DNA of 64,000 nt from [Clostridium] clostridioforme AGR2157 (GCF_000424325.1 NZ_AUJR01000006.1:1-64000); one strand, 5' to 3'. Shown: positions 32,125 to 41,244, counted from the stretch's first letter. The notes: generated by a model from the sequence alone, not told the origin. Made by a program: numbers and translations.

Positions 32125-34686
32125 TTGGATATTCGTGAATTTTCAGATAAAATTGCAGAAGCCACCAAAAATATGACTCCTGAGGAGAAGGCTTCTCTGA
32201 TGAAGATGTTTGAGTCGGTTTCTGAGGAGATCGCAAAAGACGATGCAGGAAAGAAAGCGGAGGAGGCAAAGAGCCTGGCTGATTTCCCGGCAGAGGGTAC
32301 CGACATTCCGGACGGAATGACAAGAAGACTGAAACTGTTGAAGGAGAACTACTTAAAGCAGAAACCGTCGATCACGACTTACCGTGCGAGAGCAATCACC
32401 AAGATTGCAAAAGAGAATCCGGGAATGCCGAAGATCGAGCTGAGAGCAAAGTGCTTCCGCTACTGCTGTGAGACTGCTCCACTTGTGATTCAGGACAATG
32501 AGCTGATCGTCGGCGCACCGTGTGGCGCACCGAGAGCAGGCGCTTTTTCTCCGGATATTGCATGGCGCTGGATGGTGGACGAGATCGATACGATCGGAAC
32601 AAGACCGCAGGATCCGTTCTACATTTCAGAGGAAGACAAGAAGATCATGCGCGAGGAACTCTTCCCGTTCTGGCAGGGCAAATCTGTTGACGAGTACTGC
32701 GAGGATCAGTATCGCGAGGCTGGTGTCTGGGAGCTGTCCGGCGAGTCCTTCGTATCAGATTGTTCCTACCATGCAATCAACGGCGGTGGAGATTCCAACC
32801 CGGGTTACGACGTGATCCTGATGAAGAAGGGCATGCTTGACATCCAGAACGAGGCGAAGGAGCATCTGGTAGCACTTCACTATGACAATCCGGAGGATAT
32901 CGACAAGATCTATTTCTATAAGTCGATCATCGAGACGACCGAGGGCGTTATGATCTATGCGAAAAGAATGTCTGAGTACGCAAGAGAGCTTGCTGAGAAA
33001 GAGACTGATCCGAAGAGAAAGGCAGAGCTGTACAAGATCTCTGAGGTCAACGCAAAGGTTCCGGCACACAAACCGGAGACGTTCTGGGAGGCGATTCAGG
33101 CAGTGTGGACAATCGAGTCTCTGCTTGTTGTTGAGGAGAACCAGACCGGTATGTCCATCGGACGTGTCGATCAGTACATGTATCCGTTCTACAAGGCAGA
33201 TATCGAGTCCGGACGCATGAACAACTTTGAGGCATTTGAGCTTGCTGGATGTATGCTGATCAAGATGTCTGAGATGATGTGGATCACAAGTGAGGGCGGT
33301 TCCAAGTTCTTCGCAGGTTATCAGCCGTTCGTCAATATGTGCGTCGGCGGTGTGACGAGAGCCGGTCACGATGCGACAAACGACCTGACCTACCTGCTGA
33401 TGGATGCGGTTCGTCACGTAAAGATTTACCAGCCGTCTCTGGCTTGCCGTATTCACAACAAGTCCCCGCGCCGTTATCTGAAGAAGATTGTTGATGTCGT
33501 ACGCGCAGGAATGGGATTCCCGGCATGTCACTTCGATGACACTCACATCAAGATGATGCTCGCAAAGGGCGTTTCGCTCGAGGATGCAAGAGATTACTGC
33601 CTGATGGGATGCGTAGAACCGCAGAAGTCCGGTCGTCTGTATCAGTGGACTTCCACCGCTTACACCCAGTGGCCGATCTGTATCGAGCTTGTGCTCAACC
33701 ACGGTGTTCCGCTGTGGTACGGCAAGCAGGTTTGCCCGGATATGGGAGATTTAAGCCAGTTCAAGACTTTCGAGCAGTTTGATGCAGCAGTCAAGGAAGA
33801 GATCAAGTACATCACAAAGTGGACGGATGTTGCAACCGTGATCTCCCAGAGAGTTCACCGCGATTTAGCTCCGAAGCCTTTAATGTCCGTTATGTACGAG
33901 GGATGTATGGAGCACGGAAAAGACGTATCTGCAGGCGGAGCCATGTATAACTTCGGACCGGGTGTTGTGTGGTCCGGTCTTGCAACCTACGCGGATTCGA
34001 TGGCAGCAATCAAGAAGCTCGTATTTGATGCGAAGAAATACACGCTTGAACAGCTCAATGAGGCACTGAAGGCAGACTTCGCTGGTTACGAGCAGATTCG
34101 CACCGATTGCCTGAATGCACCGAAGTATGGAAATGACGATGATTATGCAGATAACATCGCAGCAGATTTGATCAACTTCACTGAGCATGAGCACAGAAAG
34201 TACAAAACTCTGTACTCCGTTCTCAGCCACGGTACCTTGTCTATTTCAAATAACACCCCGTTCGGTCAGATGACAGGTGCTTCCGCAAACGGACGTCACG
34301 CATGGATGCCGTTGTCCGATGGAATCAGCCCGACCCAGGGTGCTGACTTCAAGGGCCCGACCGCAATCATCAAGTCGGTTTCCAAGATGTCAAACGACAG
34401 CATGAACATCGGTATGGTACATAACTTCAAGATCATGGCAGGTCTTTTAGACACTCCGGAGGGCGAGGAGAGTCTGATCACTCTGCTGAGAACTGCGTGC
34501 ATGTTCGGAAACGGTGAGATGCAGTTCAACTACCTCGACAACAAGACGCTGATCGAGGCACAGAAACATCCGGAGCAGTATCGCGACCTGATCGTTCGTG
34601 TAGCTGGATACAGCGCATTCTTCGTTGAGCTGTGCAAGGATGTACAGGATGAGATCATCAGCCGTACCATGCTGACTCATTTCTAA
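32125..34686 (+). CDS. cutC: choline trimethylamine-lyase (glycyl radical enzyme)
   Basis: The 853-residue lyase splits choline into trimethylamine and acetaldehyde by radical chemistry. Using CutC residues as I recall them from Desulfovibrio alaskensis (Tyr208, Asp216, Phe395, Cys489, Glu491, Thr502, Tyr506, Gly821), every one is found at +7: Tyr215, Asp223, Phe402, Cys496, Glu498, Thr509, Tyr513 and Gly828 ([10 protein letters not shown]). This separates it from diol dehydratase-type and PFL-type relatives. Residues 1-50 form an acidic amphipathic helix and linker before the PFL domain, a likely shell-targeting tag; the long N-terminal extension of Klebsiella-type CutC is absent. Start is TTG at 32125 with GAGAGGAA upstream. 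Confidence 0.96.
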   Translation: MDIREFSDKIAEATKNMTPEEKASLMKMFESVSEEIAKDDAGKKAEEAKSLADFPAEGTDIPDGMTRRLKLLKENYLKQKPSITTYRARAITKIAKENPGMPKIELRAKCFRYCCETAPLVIQDNELIVGAPCGAPRAGAFSPDIAWRWMVDEIDTIGTRPQDPFYISEEDKKIMREELFPFWQGKSVDEYCEDQYREAGVWELSGESFVSDCSYHAINGGGDSNPGYDVILMKKGMLDIQNEAKEHLVALHYDNPEDIDKIYFYKSIIETTEGVMIYAKRMSEYARELAEKETDPKRKAELYKISEVNAKVPAHKPETFWEAIQAVWTIESLLVVEENQTGMSIGRVDQYMYPFYKADIESGRMNNFEAFELAGCMLIKMSEMMWITSEGGSKFFAGYQPFVNMCVGGVTRAGHDATNDLTYLLMDAVRHVKIYQPSLACRIHNKSPRRYLKKIVDVVRAGMGFPACHFDDTHIKMMLAKGVSLEDARDYCLMGCVEPQKSGRLYQWTSTAYTQWPICIELVLNHGVPLWYGKQVCPDMGDLSQFKTFEQFDAAVKEEIKYITKWTDVATVISQRVHRDLAPKPLMSVMYEGCMEHGKDVSAGGAMYNFGPGVVWSGLATYADSMAAIKKLVFDAKKYTLEQLNEALKADFAGYEQIRTDCLNAPKYGNDDDYADNIAADLINFTEHEHRKYKTLYSVLSHGTLSISNNTPFGQMTGASANGRHAWMPLSDGISPTQGADFKGPTAIIKSVSKMSNDSMNIGMVHNFKIMAGLLDTPEGEESLITLLRTACMFGNGEMQFNYLDNKTLIEAQKHPEQYRDLIVRVAGYSAFFVELCKDVQDEIISRTMLTHF

Positions 34687-34714
34687 GAGTCTCTCTGAAG
34701 ATACAGATTTTCCT

Positions 34715-34758
34715 CTGTCTGGCAGGTCGGAATCCGATGAGAATGACCTGCCGGGCAG
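34715..34758 (+). other. 14-bp hairpin between cutC and cutD
   Basis: CTGTCTGGCAGGTC pairs without mismatch (two G-T) with GACCTGCCGGGCAG around a 16-base loop. There is no T-tract, so it is more likely an mRNA stabiliser or processing site that sets the ratio of lyase to activase than a terminator. Confidence 0.65.
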
Positions 34759-34791
34759 ATGGAGATCAAACGGAGAAGAAGGAGAGAAAAC

Positions 34792-35721
34792 ATGGAGAGA
34801 AAAGCTCTGATCTTTAATGTACAGAAATATAACATGTACGACGGCCCGGGAATCCGGACGATCGTGTTCTTCAAGGGATGTCCGCTCCGCTGTAAGTGGT
34901 GTGCGAACCCGGAAGGTCTGGTGCGAAAGCATCAGGTCATGTTGAAAAAAAACTCCTGCGCAAACTGCGGTGCCTGCGTGGAGGTCTGTCCGCAGAACAT
35001 TCATGTGATCGATCCGGAGACAGGACTCCATCGGGTTCGCCGGGATATAGACTGCATCGGCTGTCGGAAATGTAAGTGTGTCTGTCCGCAGACAGCACTT
35101 GAGATTACCGGAGAGACAAAGACGATCTCAGAACTTCTGAAGCTCGTCGAGGAGGATGCAGCATTTTACAGTATGTCGGGAGGCGGTGTGACGCTCAGTG
35201 GCGGGGAATGTACTTCCCAGCCGGAGGCGGCGAGAGATCTTCTGATGGCATGCAAGGGAGAGGGCATAAACACCGCAATCGAGACCTGCGGTCACATCAA
35301 GACCGAGAAACTGCTTGAGATTGCACAATATGTCGATCTGTTCTTGTTTGACATGAAACATATGGATCCGAAACGCCACAATGAGCTGACGGGAATCGGA
35401 AATGAACAGATTTTAAAGAACCTCAGCGAACTTTTGAAGCGTCGATACCGCGTAAAAGTGCGGATGCCGATGTTAAAGGGAATCAATGACAGCAAGGAAG
35501 AGATCGATCAGGTCATCCAGTTCCTTCTGCCTTATCGGGATGATCCGAATTTTCAGGGAGTTGACCTTCTGCCCTATCACAAGATGGGAGTAGGAAAATA
35601 CAGTCAGCTTGATCTTCCCTACCAGATTGACGGGGATCCGAGCCTGAGCAAGGAGGATCTTGACCGAATTGAGGGCTGGATGAAAGAGTATCAGTTTCCG
35701 GTAACCGTAGTCCGGCATTGA
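34792..35721 (+). CDS. cutD: choline TMA-lyase activating enzyme (radical SAM)
   Basis: The 309-residue activase uses SAM and a [4Fe-4S] cluster to place the glycyl radical on CutC Gly828. The radical SAM cysteines are C30xxxC34xxC37 (GCPLRCKWC). A ferredoxin-like insert carries two further cluster motifs, Cys56/59/62/66 (CANCGACVEVCP) and Cys88/91/94/98. GGECTSQPE is the SAM-binding GGE motif. The start at 34792 follows AAGGAG by 7 bases; the reading upstream of it overlaps the hairpin and is not needed. Confidence 0.95.
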   Translation: MERKALIFNVQKYNMYDGPGIRTIVFFKGCPLRCKWCANPEGLVRKHQVMLKKNSCANCGACVEVCPQNIHVIDPETGLHRVRRDIDCIGCRKCKCVCPQTALEITGETKTISELLKLVEEDAAFYSMSGGGVTLSGGECTSQPEAARDLLMACKGEGINTAIETCGHIKTEKLLEIAQYVDLFLFDMKHMDPKRHNELTGIGNEQILKNLSELLKRRYRVKVRMPMLKGINDSKEEIDQVIQFLLPYRDDPNFQGVDLLPYHKMGVGKYSQLDLPYQIDGDPSLSKEDLDRIEGWMKEYQFPVTVVRH

Positions 35722-35751
35722 CGGACGTCTGCCAGAATGGAGGAGAACAAA

Positions 35752-36102
35752 GTGGAGAAAACGCTTATGCCGACAAGTCGGGTCGTGGAGGAATCTGTTC
35801 CCGGCAAGCAGGTCACGATTGCTCATGTGATCGCTTCTCCGGTTCCGGAGATCTATGAATCTCTGGGAATTGAGGGCAGGGGAGCGATCGGAATCTTGAC
35901 GCTCTCTCCTTATGAGACGGCGATGGTTGCGGCAGATCTTGCGGCAAAGGCGTCGGATGTGGAAATCGGATTTCTGGACCGCTTTACCGGTTCGGTGGTG
36001 CTCTCCGGAGATGTGGAAAGCGTGGATGTGGCGCTTCATGCGGTGACGGATACGCTTGAGAGAGTTCTGGGATTCACCGTTGCCGAGATTACGAAGACAT
36101 GA
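35752..36102 (+). CDS. EutS/PduU-type circularly permuted BMC-H shell protein
   Basis: The 116-residue protein has an N-terminal region (SRVVEESVPGKQVTIAHVIASPVPEIYESLG) that supplies the permuted strands and the beta-barrel plug typical of EutS/PduU, then GAIGILTLSPYETAMVAADLAAKASDVEIGFLDRFTGSVVLSGDVESVDVAL. I chose the GTG at 35752 because GGAGGAG stands 6 bases before it; an ATG at 35737 has no such site. It overlaps the EutP-like gene by four bases (ATGA). Confidence 0.88.
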   Translation: MEKTLMPTSRVVEESVPGKQVTIAHVIASPVPEIYESLGIEGRGAIGILTLSPYETAMVAADLAAKASDVEIGFLDRFTGSVVLSGDVESVDVALHAVTDTLERVLGFTVAEITKT

Positions 36103-36551
36103 GAAAAAAACGAATTATGATTGTCGGAGCGGGAAGAAGCGGAAAGACGACGCTCGCCTCTTTTCTTGAGGGTGGCGGAGCCATCCGCAGATTTCCCAAC
36201 ATGGTTTACCGCCCAGTGACACTTGACACACCGGGAACGTATCTTGAGAGTCCTTGGATGCACAGTCACCTGATTGCAGCGGCACAGGATGCGTGCTGTA
36301 TCGCGATGATCGCAGATGCAACCGAGCAGAGTTATTCCTATCCCCCGGAATTTGCAAAATCATTTCGGGTGCCGGTATTCGGAGTGATTACAAAATGTGA
36401 CCTCGCGGAGGCAGACAGGACAACGGCAATGCAGGATCTTAGGCATGCGGGGGTGAAACCACCCTATTACGAGATTAACGGTCAGGATCCGCAGAGCATG
36501 AGAGAACTCAGAGAGAGATTGATTTCTCTTCTGCATAAAGCGTCGACTTAA
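36099..36551 (+). CDS. EutP/PduV-family P-loop protein
   Basis: The 150-residue protein has a GTPase-like P-loop (IMIVGAGRSGKTTLA), DTPGTYLESPWMH (switch II-like) and VITKCDL (NKxD equivalent, here TKCD). EutP/PduV proteins accompany many microcompartments; they have been linked to shell placement, and a EutP has been described as an acetate kinase. It could supply ATP from acetyl-phosphate made by the PduL enzyme of this operon. It is translationally coupled to the EutS-type gene. Confidence 0.88.
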   Translation: MRKKRIMIVGAGRSGKTTLASFLEGGGAIRRFPNMVYRPVTLDTPGTYLESPWMHSHLIAAAQDACCIAMIADATEQSYSYPPEFAKSFRVPVFGVITKCDLAEADRTTAMQDLRHAGVKPPYYEINGQDPQSMRELRERLISLLHKAST

Positions 36552-36606
36552 AAAATTGAAAAAAAACTTGTGAAAGAAGAAAATTGGAAGAAAGGAGGGC
36601 CAGAAG

Positions 36607-37749
36607 ATGGGACAGTTTCTGATGAGCACCCGTGTTTACATGGGGGAATCCTCGATGGAGGAGGTGAAGGGACTCGGCATCCGCAGAGCCTATATCATCT
36701 GTGATCCATTTATGGAAAAATGCGGAAGAGCCGGAGAGCTGGCAGGACTTCTCGCCGAGGCGGGAGCCGAGAGTGAAATCTTTTCAAAAGTAGTTCCGGA
36801 TCCGTCGATTGAGGTCGTCACAATGGCGATTCAGGGGATGAAGGCGATGAAGCCGGATGCAGTCCTTGCACTCGGCGGAGGTTCTGCAATTGACACGGCA
36901 AAGGCGGCAAGCCATCTGTATGCGTCGATGAACAGCGGAGAGAAACCGATGCTGATTGCAGTTCCGACTACGAGCGGAACGGGAAGCGAGGTGACTTCCT
37001 TTGCGGTGATCTCGGATACCCAGGCGAAAGTCAAGTTTGCCCTTGTGGATCAGGCGCTTGTTCCGGATGTCGCACTGCTCGACCCGGATCTGACTGCATC
37101 CGTTCCGCCGTCAATCACGGCAGACACGGGAACGGATGTGCTGACACACGGTCTTGAGGCATACGTCTCCACGAAGGCAGATGATTTCACAGATGCCTGC
37201 GCAGAGAAAGCGATCAAACTTGTGTGGGAGTATCTGGAGCGCGCAGTTGCAGACGGATCGGATATGGAAGCGAGAGAGCATATGCACAATGCCTCCTGCC
37301 TTGCAGGAATCGCATTCAGCAATGCTTCGCTTGGAATCTGCCACAGCCTTGCACATGCACTCGGCGCACATTTCCACATTCCGCACGGAAGAGCAAATGC
37401 GCTTTTGCTGACGCACATTATCGGCTACAATGCAGGACTCGAGCTTGTGGAGGACAGCGAGACACTTCTCCGCTATGAAAAGATTGCAAATATGCTTGGA
37501 ATCGGAGGAGGAACGCCGAAGGCAGCTGTTTACGGTCTGATCCGTCAGATCAAGAACCTGATGCAGAGAATCCATATTCCGGCATATGTGACAGATCTTT
37601 CTGTGGATCGGGAGGCATTTGAGACGGCGATTCCGGAGATGGCAGGACGTGCGATGGAAGACAACTGCACGGTGACAAATCCGAGAACCCCGAGTCAGAC
37701 AGAGCTTGAGAACCTTTACAAGAATCTCTGCAAAGGGGGACCTGTATGA
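36607..37749 (+). CDS. iron-containing alcohol dehydrogenase (ethanol-forming)
   Basis: The 380-residue group III dehydrogenase has the NAD motif ALGGGSAIDTAKA, PTTSGTGSEVTSFAV, and iron ligands in DTGTDVLTHGLEAYVS, NASLGICHSLAHALGAHFHIPHGRANALLL (H and H of the metal site). It reduces acetaldehyde from CutC to ethanol and regenerates NAD+ inside the shell (EutG/PduQ/CutO-like role). The N-terminus (MGQFLMSTRVYMG) has no long tag. GGAGG precedes the ATG. It overlaps the following gene by four bases. Confidence 0.93.
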   Translation: MGQFLMSTRVYMGESSMEEVKGLGIRRAYIICDPFMEKCGRAGELAGLLAEAGAESEIFSKVVPDPSIEVVTMAIQGMKAMKPDAVLALGGGSAIDTAKAASHLYASMNSGEKPMLIAVPTTSGTGSEVTSFAVISDTQAKVKFALVDQALVPDVALLDPDLTASVPPSITADTGTDVLTHGLEAYVSTKADDFTDACAEKAIKLVWEYLERAVADGSDMEAREHMHNASCLAGIAFSNASLGICHSLAHALGAHFHIPHGRANALLLTHIIGYNAGLELVEDSETLLRYEKIANMLGIGGGTPKAAVYGLIRQIKNLMQRIHIPAYVTDLSVDREAFETAIPEMAGRAMEDNCTVTNPRTPSQTELENLYKNLCKGGPV

Positions 37750-38495
37750 AATTCATTACCGAGGAAGATTTGAGAGCGCGTTATCAAAACGAGCACTTTA
37801 CGTCTTACCGGCTGGAACCCGGGAGCCGGCTGACGCCAGGAGCGAGACAGTATTTAAGCGACCTCGGAATCCGGATGCCGGAAGAAGAACAGGGATTTAA
37901 GAAACGATTTTTTACAAGTTTTACAGGCGAGAAGAAAAGCAGTCAGGAAGAGACAGACGGGAAAAAGATGGAACAGACCGATCAGACCGGTCAGAATAAG
38001 GTCTCAGATACGAAAGAATCTTTGACTCAGAGTACTTCAAACTCCGTGATTGAAGATCAGGAGTGGAGATATACACTCAAGAGTATTCAGGCTAGATTTC
38101 TTGAAACGGGAATCGATCTTCTCTCAGTGGATGTGCTGATGGTGCAGGAAATCTTCGAGCTTGAGCGGGTTCTTTCCGAGATTGGAAGGGAAGAATCCGA
38201 AAAAGAAAAAGCAGGACTTGCCTGGGAGGGCGAAAAGAAGATCTGCCGGATGTGCAGTGGAATTTCGCCGGAGCGGGCAGGGGAGGCGATGCCGGACTGC
38301 TTTGAGGTGACCGGGTTTCATGCTCAGTCGCCGAAAGGAAGAGAGATTGTCAAACTTCACATTTTGCGCTGTGCGCTGAGAGAGTTTGCACTTCATCTTC
38401 CGGATGAGAGAAAGCGGATAGCCAATCAGGTGATCAACCGGCTGTCTCAGATGATATGCCAGTCCTTTGGAGGAAAAATATGTCAGAAGAATTAG
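37746..38495 (+). CDS. EutT-like protein (cobalamin adenosyltransferase-related) in a B12-independent locus
   Basis: The 249-residue protein begins like EutT (MKFITEEDLRARYQNEHFTSYRLEPGSRLTPGARQYLSDLGI). A low-complexity charged linker (about 50-100) follows, then a helical domain with CRMCSG and a terminal region (GREIVKLHILRCALREFALHLP). EutT makes adenosyl-B12 for ethanolamine lyase, but no B12 enzyme is encoded here. The canonical EutT CCxxC cysteine pattern reads CRMC. It may be a repurposed adaptor, or may still serve B12 elsewhere. It overlaps both neighbours, so it is fixed in the operon. Confidence 0.7.
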   Translation: MKFITEEDLRARYQNEHFTSYRLEPGSRLTPGARQYLSDLGIRMPEEEQGFKKRFFTSFTGEKKSSQEETDGKKMEQTDQTGQNKVSDTKESLTQSTSNSVIEDQEWRYTLKSIQARFLETGIDLLSVDVLMVQEIFELERVLSEIGREESEKEKAGLAWEGEKKICRMCSGISPERAGEAMPDCFEVTGFHAQSPKGREIVKLHILRCALREFALHLPDERKRIANQVINRLSQMICQSFGGKICQKN

Positions 38496-39322
38496 CATTT
38501 GCAGAGTGTGACCGTCTGGTGCGGGAATTTGAAAAGGTGGTAAAAAAGCCGATAAAAAAGAAATCTTCTATTTATTATACCGGCGTGGATCTCGGAACAG
38601 CCTGTGTAGTCCTTGCGGTTCTGGATGAAAACCGCCGTCCTGTGGCAGGCGCATACCGGTATGCAGATGTGGTGAAAGACGGCATGGTTGTGGACTATAT
38701 CGGTGCGATCCGCCTAGTGCGCGAGATGAAGGAGGAACTTGAGGAAAAGCTCGGAACCGAACTCATCTATGCGGCAGCGGCGATTCCTCCGGGAACTGAT
38801 GCACTCGATGGAGGAGCAATCAAGAATGTCGTGCAGGGAGCGGGATTTGAGATCACCGCCCTGCTTGATGAGCCGACTGCAGCCAATCAGATTCTGAAGA
38901 TCAAAAACGGTGCCGTCGTGGACATCGGAGGCGGAACGACCGGAATTTCCATTCTCGAGAACGGAAAAGTCGTGAACGTCGATGATGAGGCAACCGGCGG
39001 AACCCATTTTTCTCTTGTTTTGGCAGGGGCATACAAACTTCCTTTTTCCGAGGCGGAGATCTACAAGAGAAATCCGAAAAATCACAAGGAGATTCTTCCG
39101 GTCTTAAAGCCGGTGATAGAGAAGGTGGCAGCGATCATCAGCCGTCAGGTGCAGGGCTATGAGGTTCATGGTCTTTATCTTGTTGGAGGAACCTGCTGTC
39201 TGTCTGGAATCGAGACGGTGATTCAGAAAAAGACCGGAATCCAGACTTACAAGCCGGAGAATCCGATGTTTGTAACCCCGCTTGGAATTGCAATGAGCTG
39301 TACCGATCAGGAAATGGAGTGA
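38480..39322 (+). CDS. EutJ-like actin/Hsp70-fold chaperone
   Basis: The 280-residue ATPase has an actin-fold with the phosphate-1 loop YYTGVDLGTACVVLAVLD, the phosphate-2 loop AVVDIGGGTTGISIL and the adenosine motif LYLVGGTCCLSGIE. There is no Hsp70 substrate domain, as in EutJ. EutJ proteins are thought to assist folding or reactivation of compartment enzymes; a role in CutC/CutD upkeep is a guess. The ATG at 38480 is preceded by GGAGG and overlaps the EutT-like gene by 16 bases. Confidence 0.88.
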   Translation: MSEELAFAECDRLVREFEKVVKKPIKKKSSIYYTGVDLGTACVVLAVLDENRRPVAGAYRYADVVKDGMVVDYIGAIRLVREMKEELEEKLGTELIYAAAAIPPGTDALDGGAIKNVVQGAGFEITALLDEPTAANQILKIKNGAVVDIGGGTTGISILENGKVVNVDDEATGGTHFSLVLAGAYKLPFSEAEIYKRNPKNHKEILPVLKPVIEKVAAIISRQVQGYEVHGLYLVGGTCCLSGIETVIQKKTGIQTYKPENPMFVTPLGIAMSCTDQEME

Positions 39323-39329
39323 GAACCGT

Positions 39330-39635
39330 ATGGAGTATCGGATCATCAAATCGCCCGGTCAGGGCACCCTGGAGCTCCTCTCGAGGAGAAAGGGAACCGG
39401 AAATGCGAAACCGCTTGAGCGTGTGGATGCAATCGGACTCGTTCAGGGAAGACTGATCGACATGGTCTGTGCGGCGGATGTGGCGGAGAAAGCCGTGGGC
39501 GTGACTGTGGAGGATATCCGCGGAAGCTGTCCCCAAAATATGATTATGTTGGCAATCTTTGGAGATACCGCTTCGGTTGAGGCGGCGATCGAGGAGATCC
39601 GTCAGCGGGAAAAGGAGGGCCGGGAAGAATGGTGA
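39330..39635 (+). CDS. GrpU-type BMC shell protein with GXCPQ motif
   Basis: The 101-residue shell protein has an N-terminal extension (YRIIKSPGQGTLELLSRRKG) before a divergent BMC core (RVDAIGLVQGRLIDMVCAADVAEKAVGVTVEDI). It contains RGSCPQN, which fits the GXCPQ motif I recall from the GrpU shell protein of a glycyl-radical compartment, where the Cys residues of the hexamer hold an iron-sulfur cluster at the pore. It may pass electrons through the shell, for example to CutD. It overlaps the next gene by seven bases. Confidence 0.82.
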   Translation: MEYRIIKSPGQGTLELLSRRKGTGNAKPLERVDAIGLVQGRLIDMVCAADVAEKAVGVTVEDIRGSCPQNMIMLAIFGDTASVEAAIEEIRQREKEGREEW

Positions 39636-39895
39636 CGGCGAGACTGATAGACAACATCTGGGCGACCAGAAAGGCAGATGCCTTGAACGGGTGCAAGCTG
39701 ATGCTGGCTGAGATTATCGGCGGGACGAGAGCCGGAGAGAGGCTTGTCGTCGTGGATATGATCGGTGCCGGAATCGGAGACCGGGTCCTCGTGACAACCG
39801 GATCCTCCGCAAGACGCATGATGGAGAACGATGAAAGTCCGGTCGATGCGGCAGTAACAGGAATTATAGATGAGGACTGCACCTTTGAGGAGTAA
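39629..39895 (+). CDS. BMC-P vertex pentamer protein (EutN/CcmL type)
   Basis: The 88-residue protein matches EutN/CcmL pentamers that close the vertices of the shell: VTARLIDNIWATRKADALNGCKLMLAEI, VVDMIGAGIGDRVLVTTGSSARRMM and a short acidic tail. It is the only pentamer gene in the locus, so all vertices should be made from it. Confidence 0.94.
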   Translation: MVTARLIDNIWATRKADALNGCKLMLAEIIGGTRAGERLVVVDMIGAGIGDRVLVTTGSSARRMMENDESPVDAAVTGIIDEDCTFEE

Positions 39896-39937
39896 AAACT
39901 TCAGGGAGCAGACAGATAGATGGAGAGGAGTGAAGTC

Positions 39938-40612
39938 ATGAAGCGTCTGGTTTGCGCCGGAGACATTGAGGCTCTGAAAAATGAGGGGAAGACGGTCTGT
40001 GTGACAGGACCACAGACGATTGTGACACCGGCAGCGCGGGATGCGGCAGATACATTTGGAATTACATTCTGTGAGGAAGAACCGAAAGCAGAGCCGGCAA
40101 AGACCGTGGTTTCGGCAGAAAAAGCACCGGCAGAGATCTGCGGGGCGGATGAAATCACAAGCGATCAGATCTACCAGATGCTGAAAGTTCTGATGGACAA
40201 GGGTCTGTTCGGAGAACTGTTAAAGTGCTGTAACACCAAGCCGTATGAGTCTGAGTCTTATGCGAACGGCCTCAAGGTTGTGCGCGGAAAAACAGTGAAG
40301 ATGGATGTGTTTGACACAGGTGATCCGAATGCAACTGCCTATTATCAGGAACTTGTGAGCAAGGATGAGTCACATATGAGCGCGGGTTTTCTTGTGATTG
40401 ACCACTCAGAGTTTGCCTGGGAGCTGACTTATGAGGAGATTGACTATGTAATAGAAGGAACGCTGACGGTCACGATTGACGGAAAGAAATATACGGCAAA
40501 TGCCGGCGATGTTCTCTTTGTTCCGTCCGGATCAAAGGTGATCTGGGGATCTCCGGATAAGGCAAGAGTCTTCTATTCCACATATCCGGCAAACTGGGCG
40601 GATCTTCTGTAA
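39938..40612 (+). CDS. EutQ-like cupin protein
   Basis: The 224-residue protein has an N-terminal segment resembling the PduO/EutT-type leader (MKRLVCAGDIEALKNEGKTVCVTGPQTIVTPAARDAADTFGI), then a linker and a C-terminal cupin (about 120-220; EIDYVIEGTLTVTIDGKKYTANAGDVLFVPSGSKVIWGSP) as in EutQ. EutQ has been reported to have acetate kinase activity and to be needed for ethanolamine compartments. The role here is likely similar. The start at 39938 follows GAGAGGAG by 7 bases. Confidence 0.85.
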   Translation: MKRLVCAGDIEALKNEGKTVCVTGPQTIVTPAARDAADTFGITFCEEEPKAEPAKTVVSAEKAPAEICGADEITSDQIYQMLKVLMDKGLFGELLKCCNTKPYESESYANGLKVVRGKTVKMDVFDTGDPNATAYYQELVSKDESHMSAGFLVIDHSEFAWELTYEEIDYVIEGTLTVTIDGKKYTANAGDVLFVPSGSKVIWGSPDKARVFYSTYPANWADLL

Positions 40613-40626
40613 GGGGGATTTGACAC

Positions 40627-41244
40627 ATGCAGGCACTTGGAATGATTGAGACGAGGGGAAGTGTTGCGGCGATTGAGGCGGTAGATGCGATGCTCAAGGC
40701 GGCGGATGTGACCCTTGTAGAAAAGACGCTGATCGGCGGTGGTCTGGTGACCGTCACGGTGACCGGGGATGTGGCTGCGGTGCGTGCGGCAGTTGATGCC
40801 GGCACGGCTTCCGCAGAACGTTTCGGAGCGGACCATCTGGTGACAAGTCATGTTATTGCACGACCGCATGAGGAAGTGGCAGGGATGTTTGATCCGAAGG
40901 ATCCTTCTGGCAGTGAAGTCCCTTCCGAAGATTTTGAAGAGACGGAAGAGAGAACAGAACTTTCTGAGAAAGAGGTGGATGAGATCACTTCGATGAGTCC
41001 GGCAGAACCGGAGAATGAGCCGGTTCCGGAGCGGAAGAACGGAGAACTGAACCGGGAGTATTGCGACTGGCTGATGAAGAGGGAGGGAAAAGAGGCACTT
41101 CTTTCTGAATTGGAGCACACTCATGTGACGAAGCTTCGCAGTCTGGCAAGAAACTATCCAGAGCTTGGAATCGCGGGCAGAGAGATCTCGAGAGCAAACA
41201 AGTCAAAGCTGATTGAGGAATTGAGACAGTGGTATCAGTTATAG
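40627..41244 (+). CDS. BMC-H shell protein fused to a SAP/Rho-N-like C-terminal domain
   Basis: The 205-residue protein has a complete BMC domain (1-88: MQALGMIETRGSVAAIEAVD to SHVIARPHEEV). A very acidic linker follows (about 92-140, rich in Glu, Ser, Pro), then a basic helical domain (about 150-205: THVTKLRSLARNYPELGIAG, REISRANKSKLIEELRQWY). That end resembles SAP or Rho-N nucleic-acid binding helices and recalls EutK, which also carries a C-terminal helix-turn-helix on a BMC domain. It may tether nucleic acid or another protein to the shell. RBS GGGGGA. Confidence 0.8.
   Translation: MQALGMIETRGSVAAIEAVDAMLKAADVTLVEKTLIGGGLVTVTVTGDVAAVRAAVDAGTASAERFGADHLVTSHVIARPHEEVAGMFDPKDPSGSEVPSEDFEETEERTELSEKEVDEITSMSPAEPENEPVPERKNGELNREYCDWLMKREGKEALLSELEHTHVTKLRSLARNYPELGIAGREISRANKSKLIEELRQWYQL

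Noticed and set aside
32125-34686. Glycerol or propanediol dehydratase, or pyruvate formate-lyase, instead of CutC
   Set aside because: The [11 protein letters not shown] block and all choline-pocket residues match CutC; the paired Cys-Cys of pyruvate formate-lyase is absent.
37746-38495. Evidence that the locus also degrades ethanolamine
   Set aside because: A EutT-like protein is present, but no EutB/EutC ammonia-lyase or EutA reactivase is encoded in the operon.
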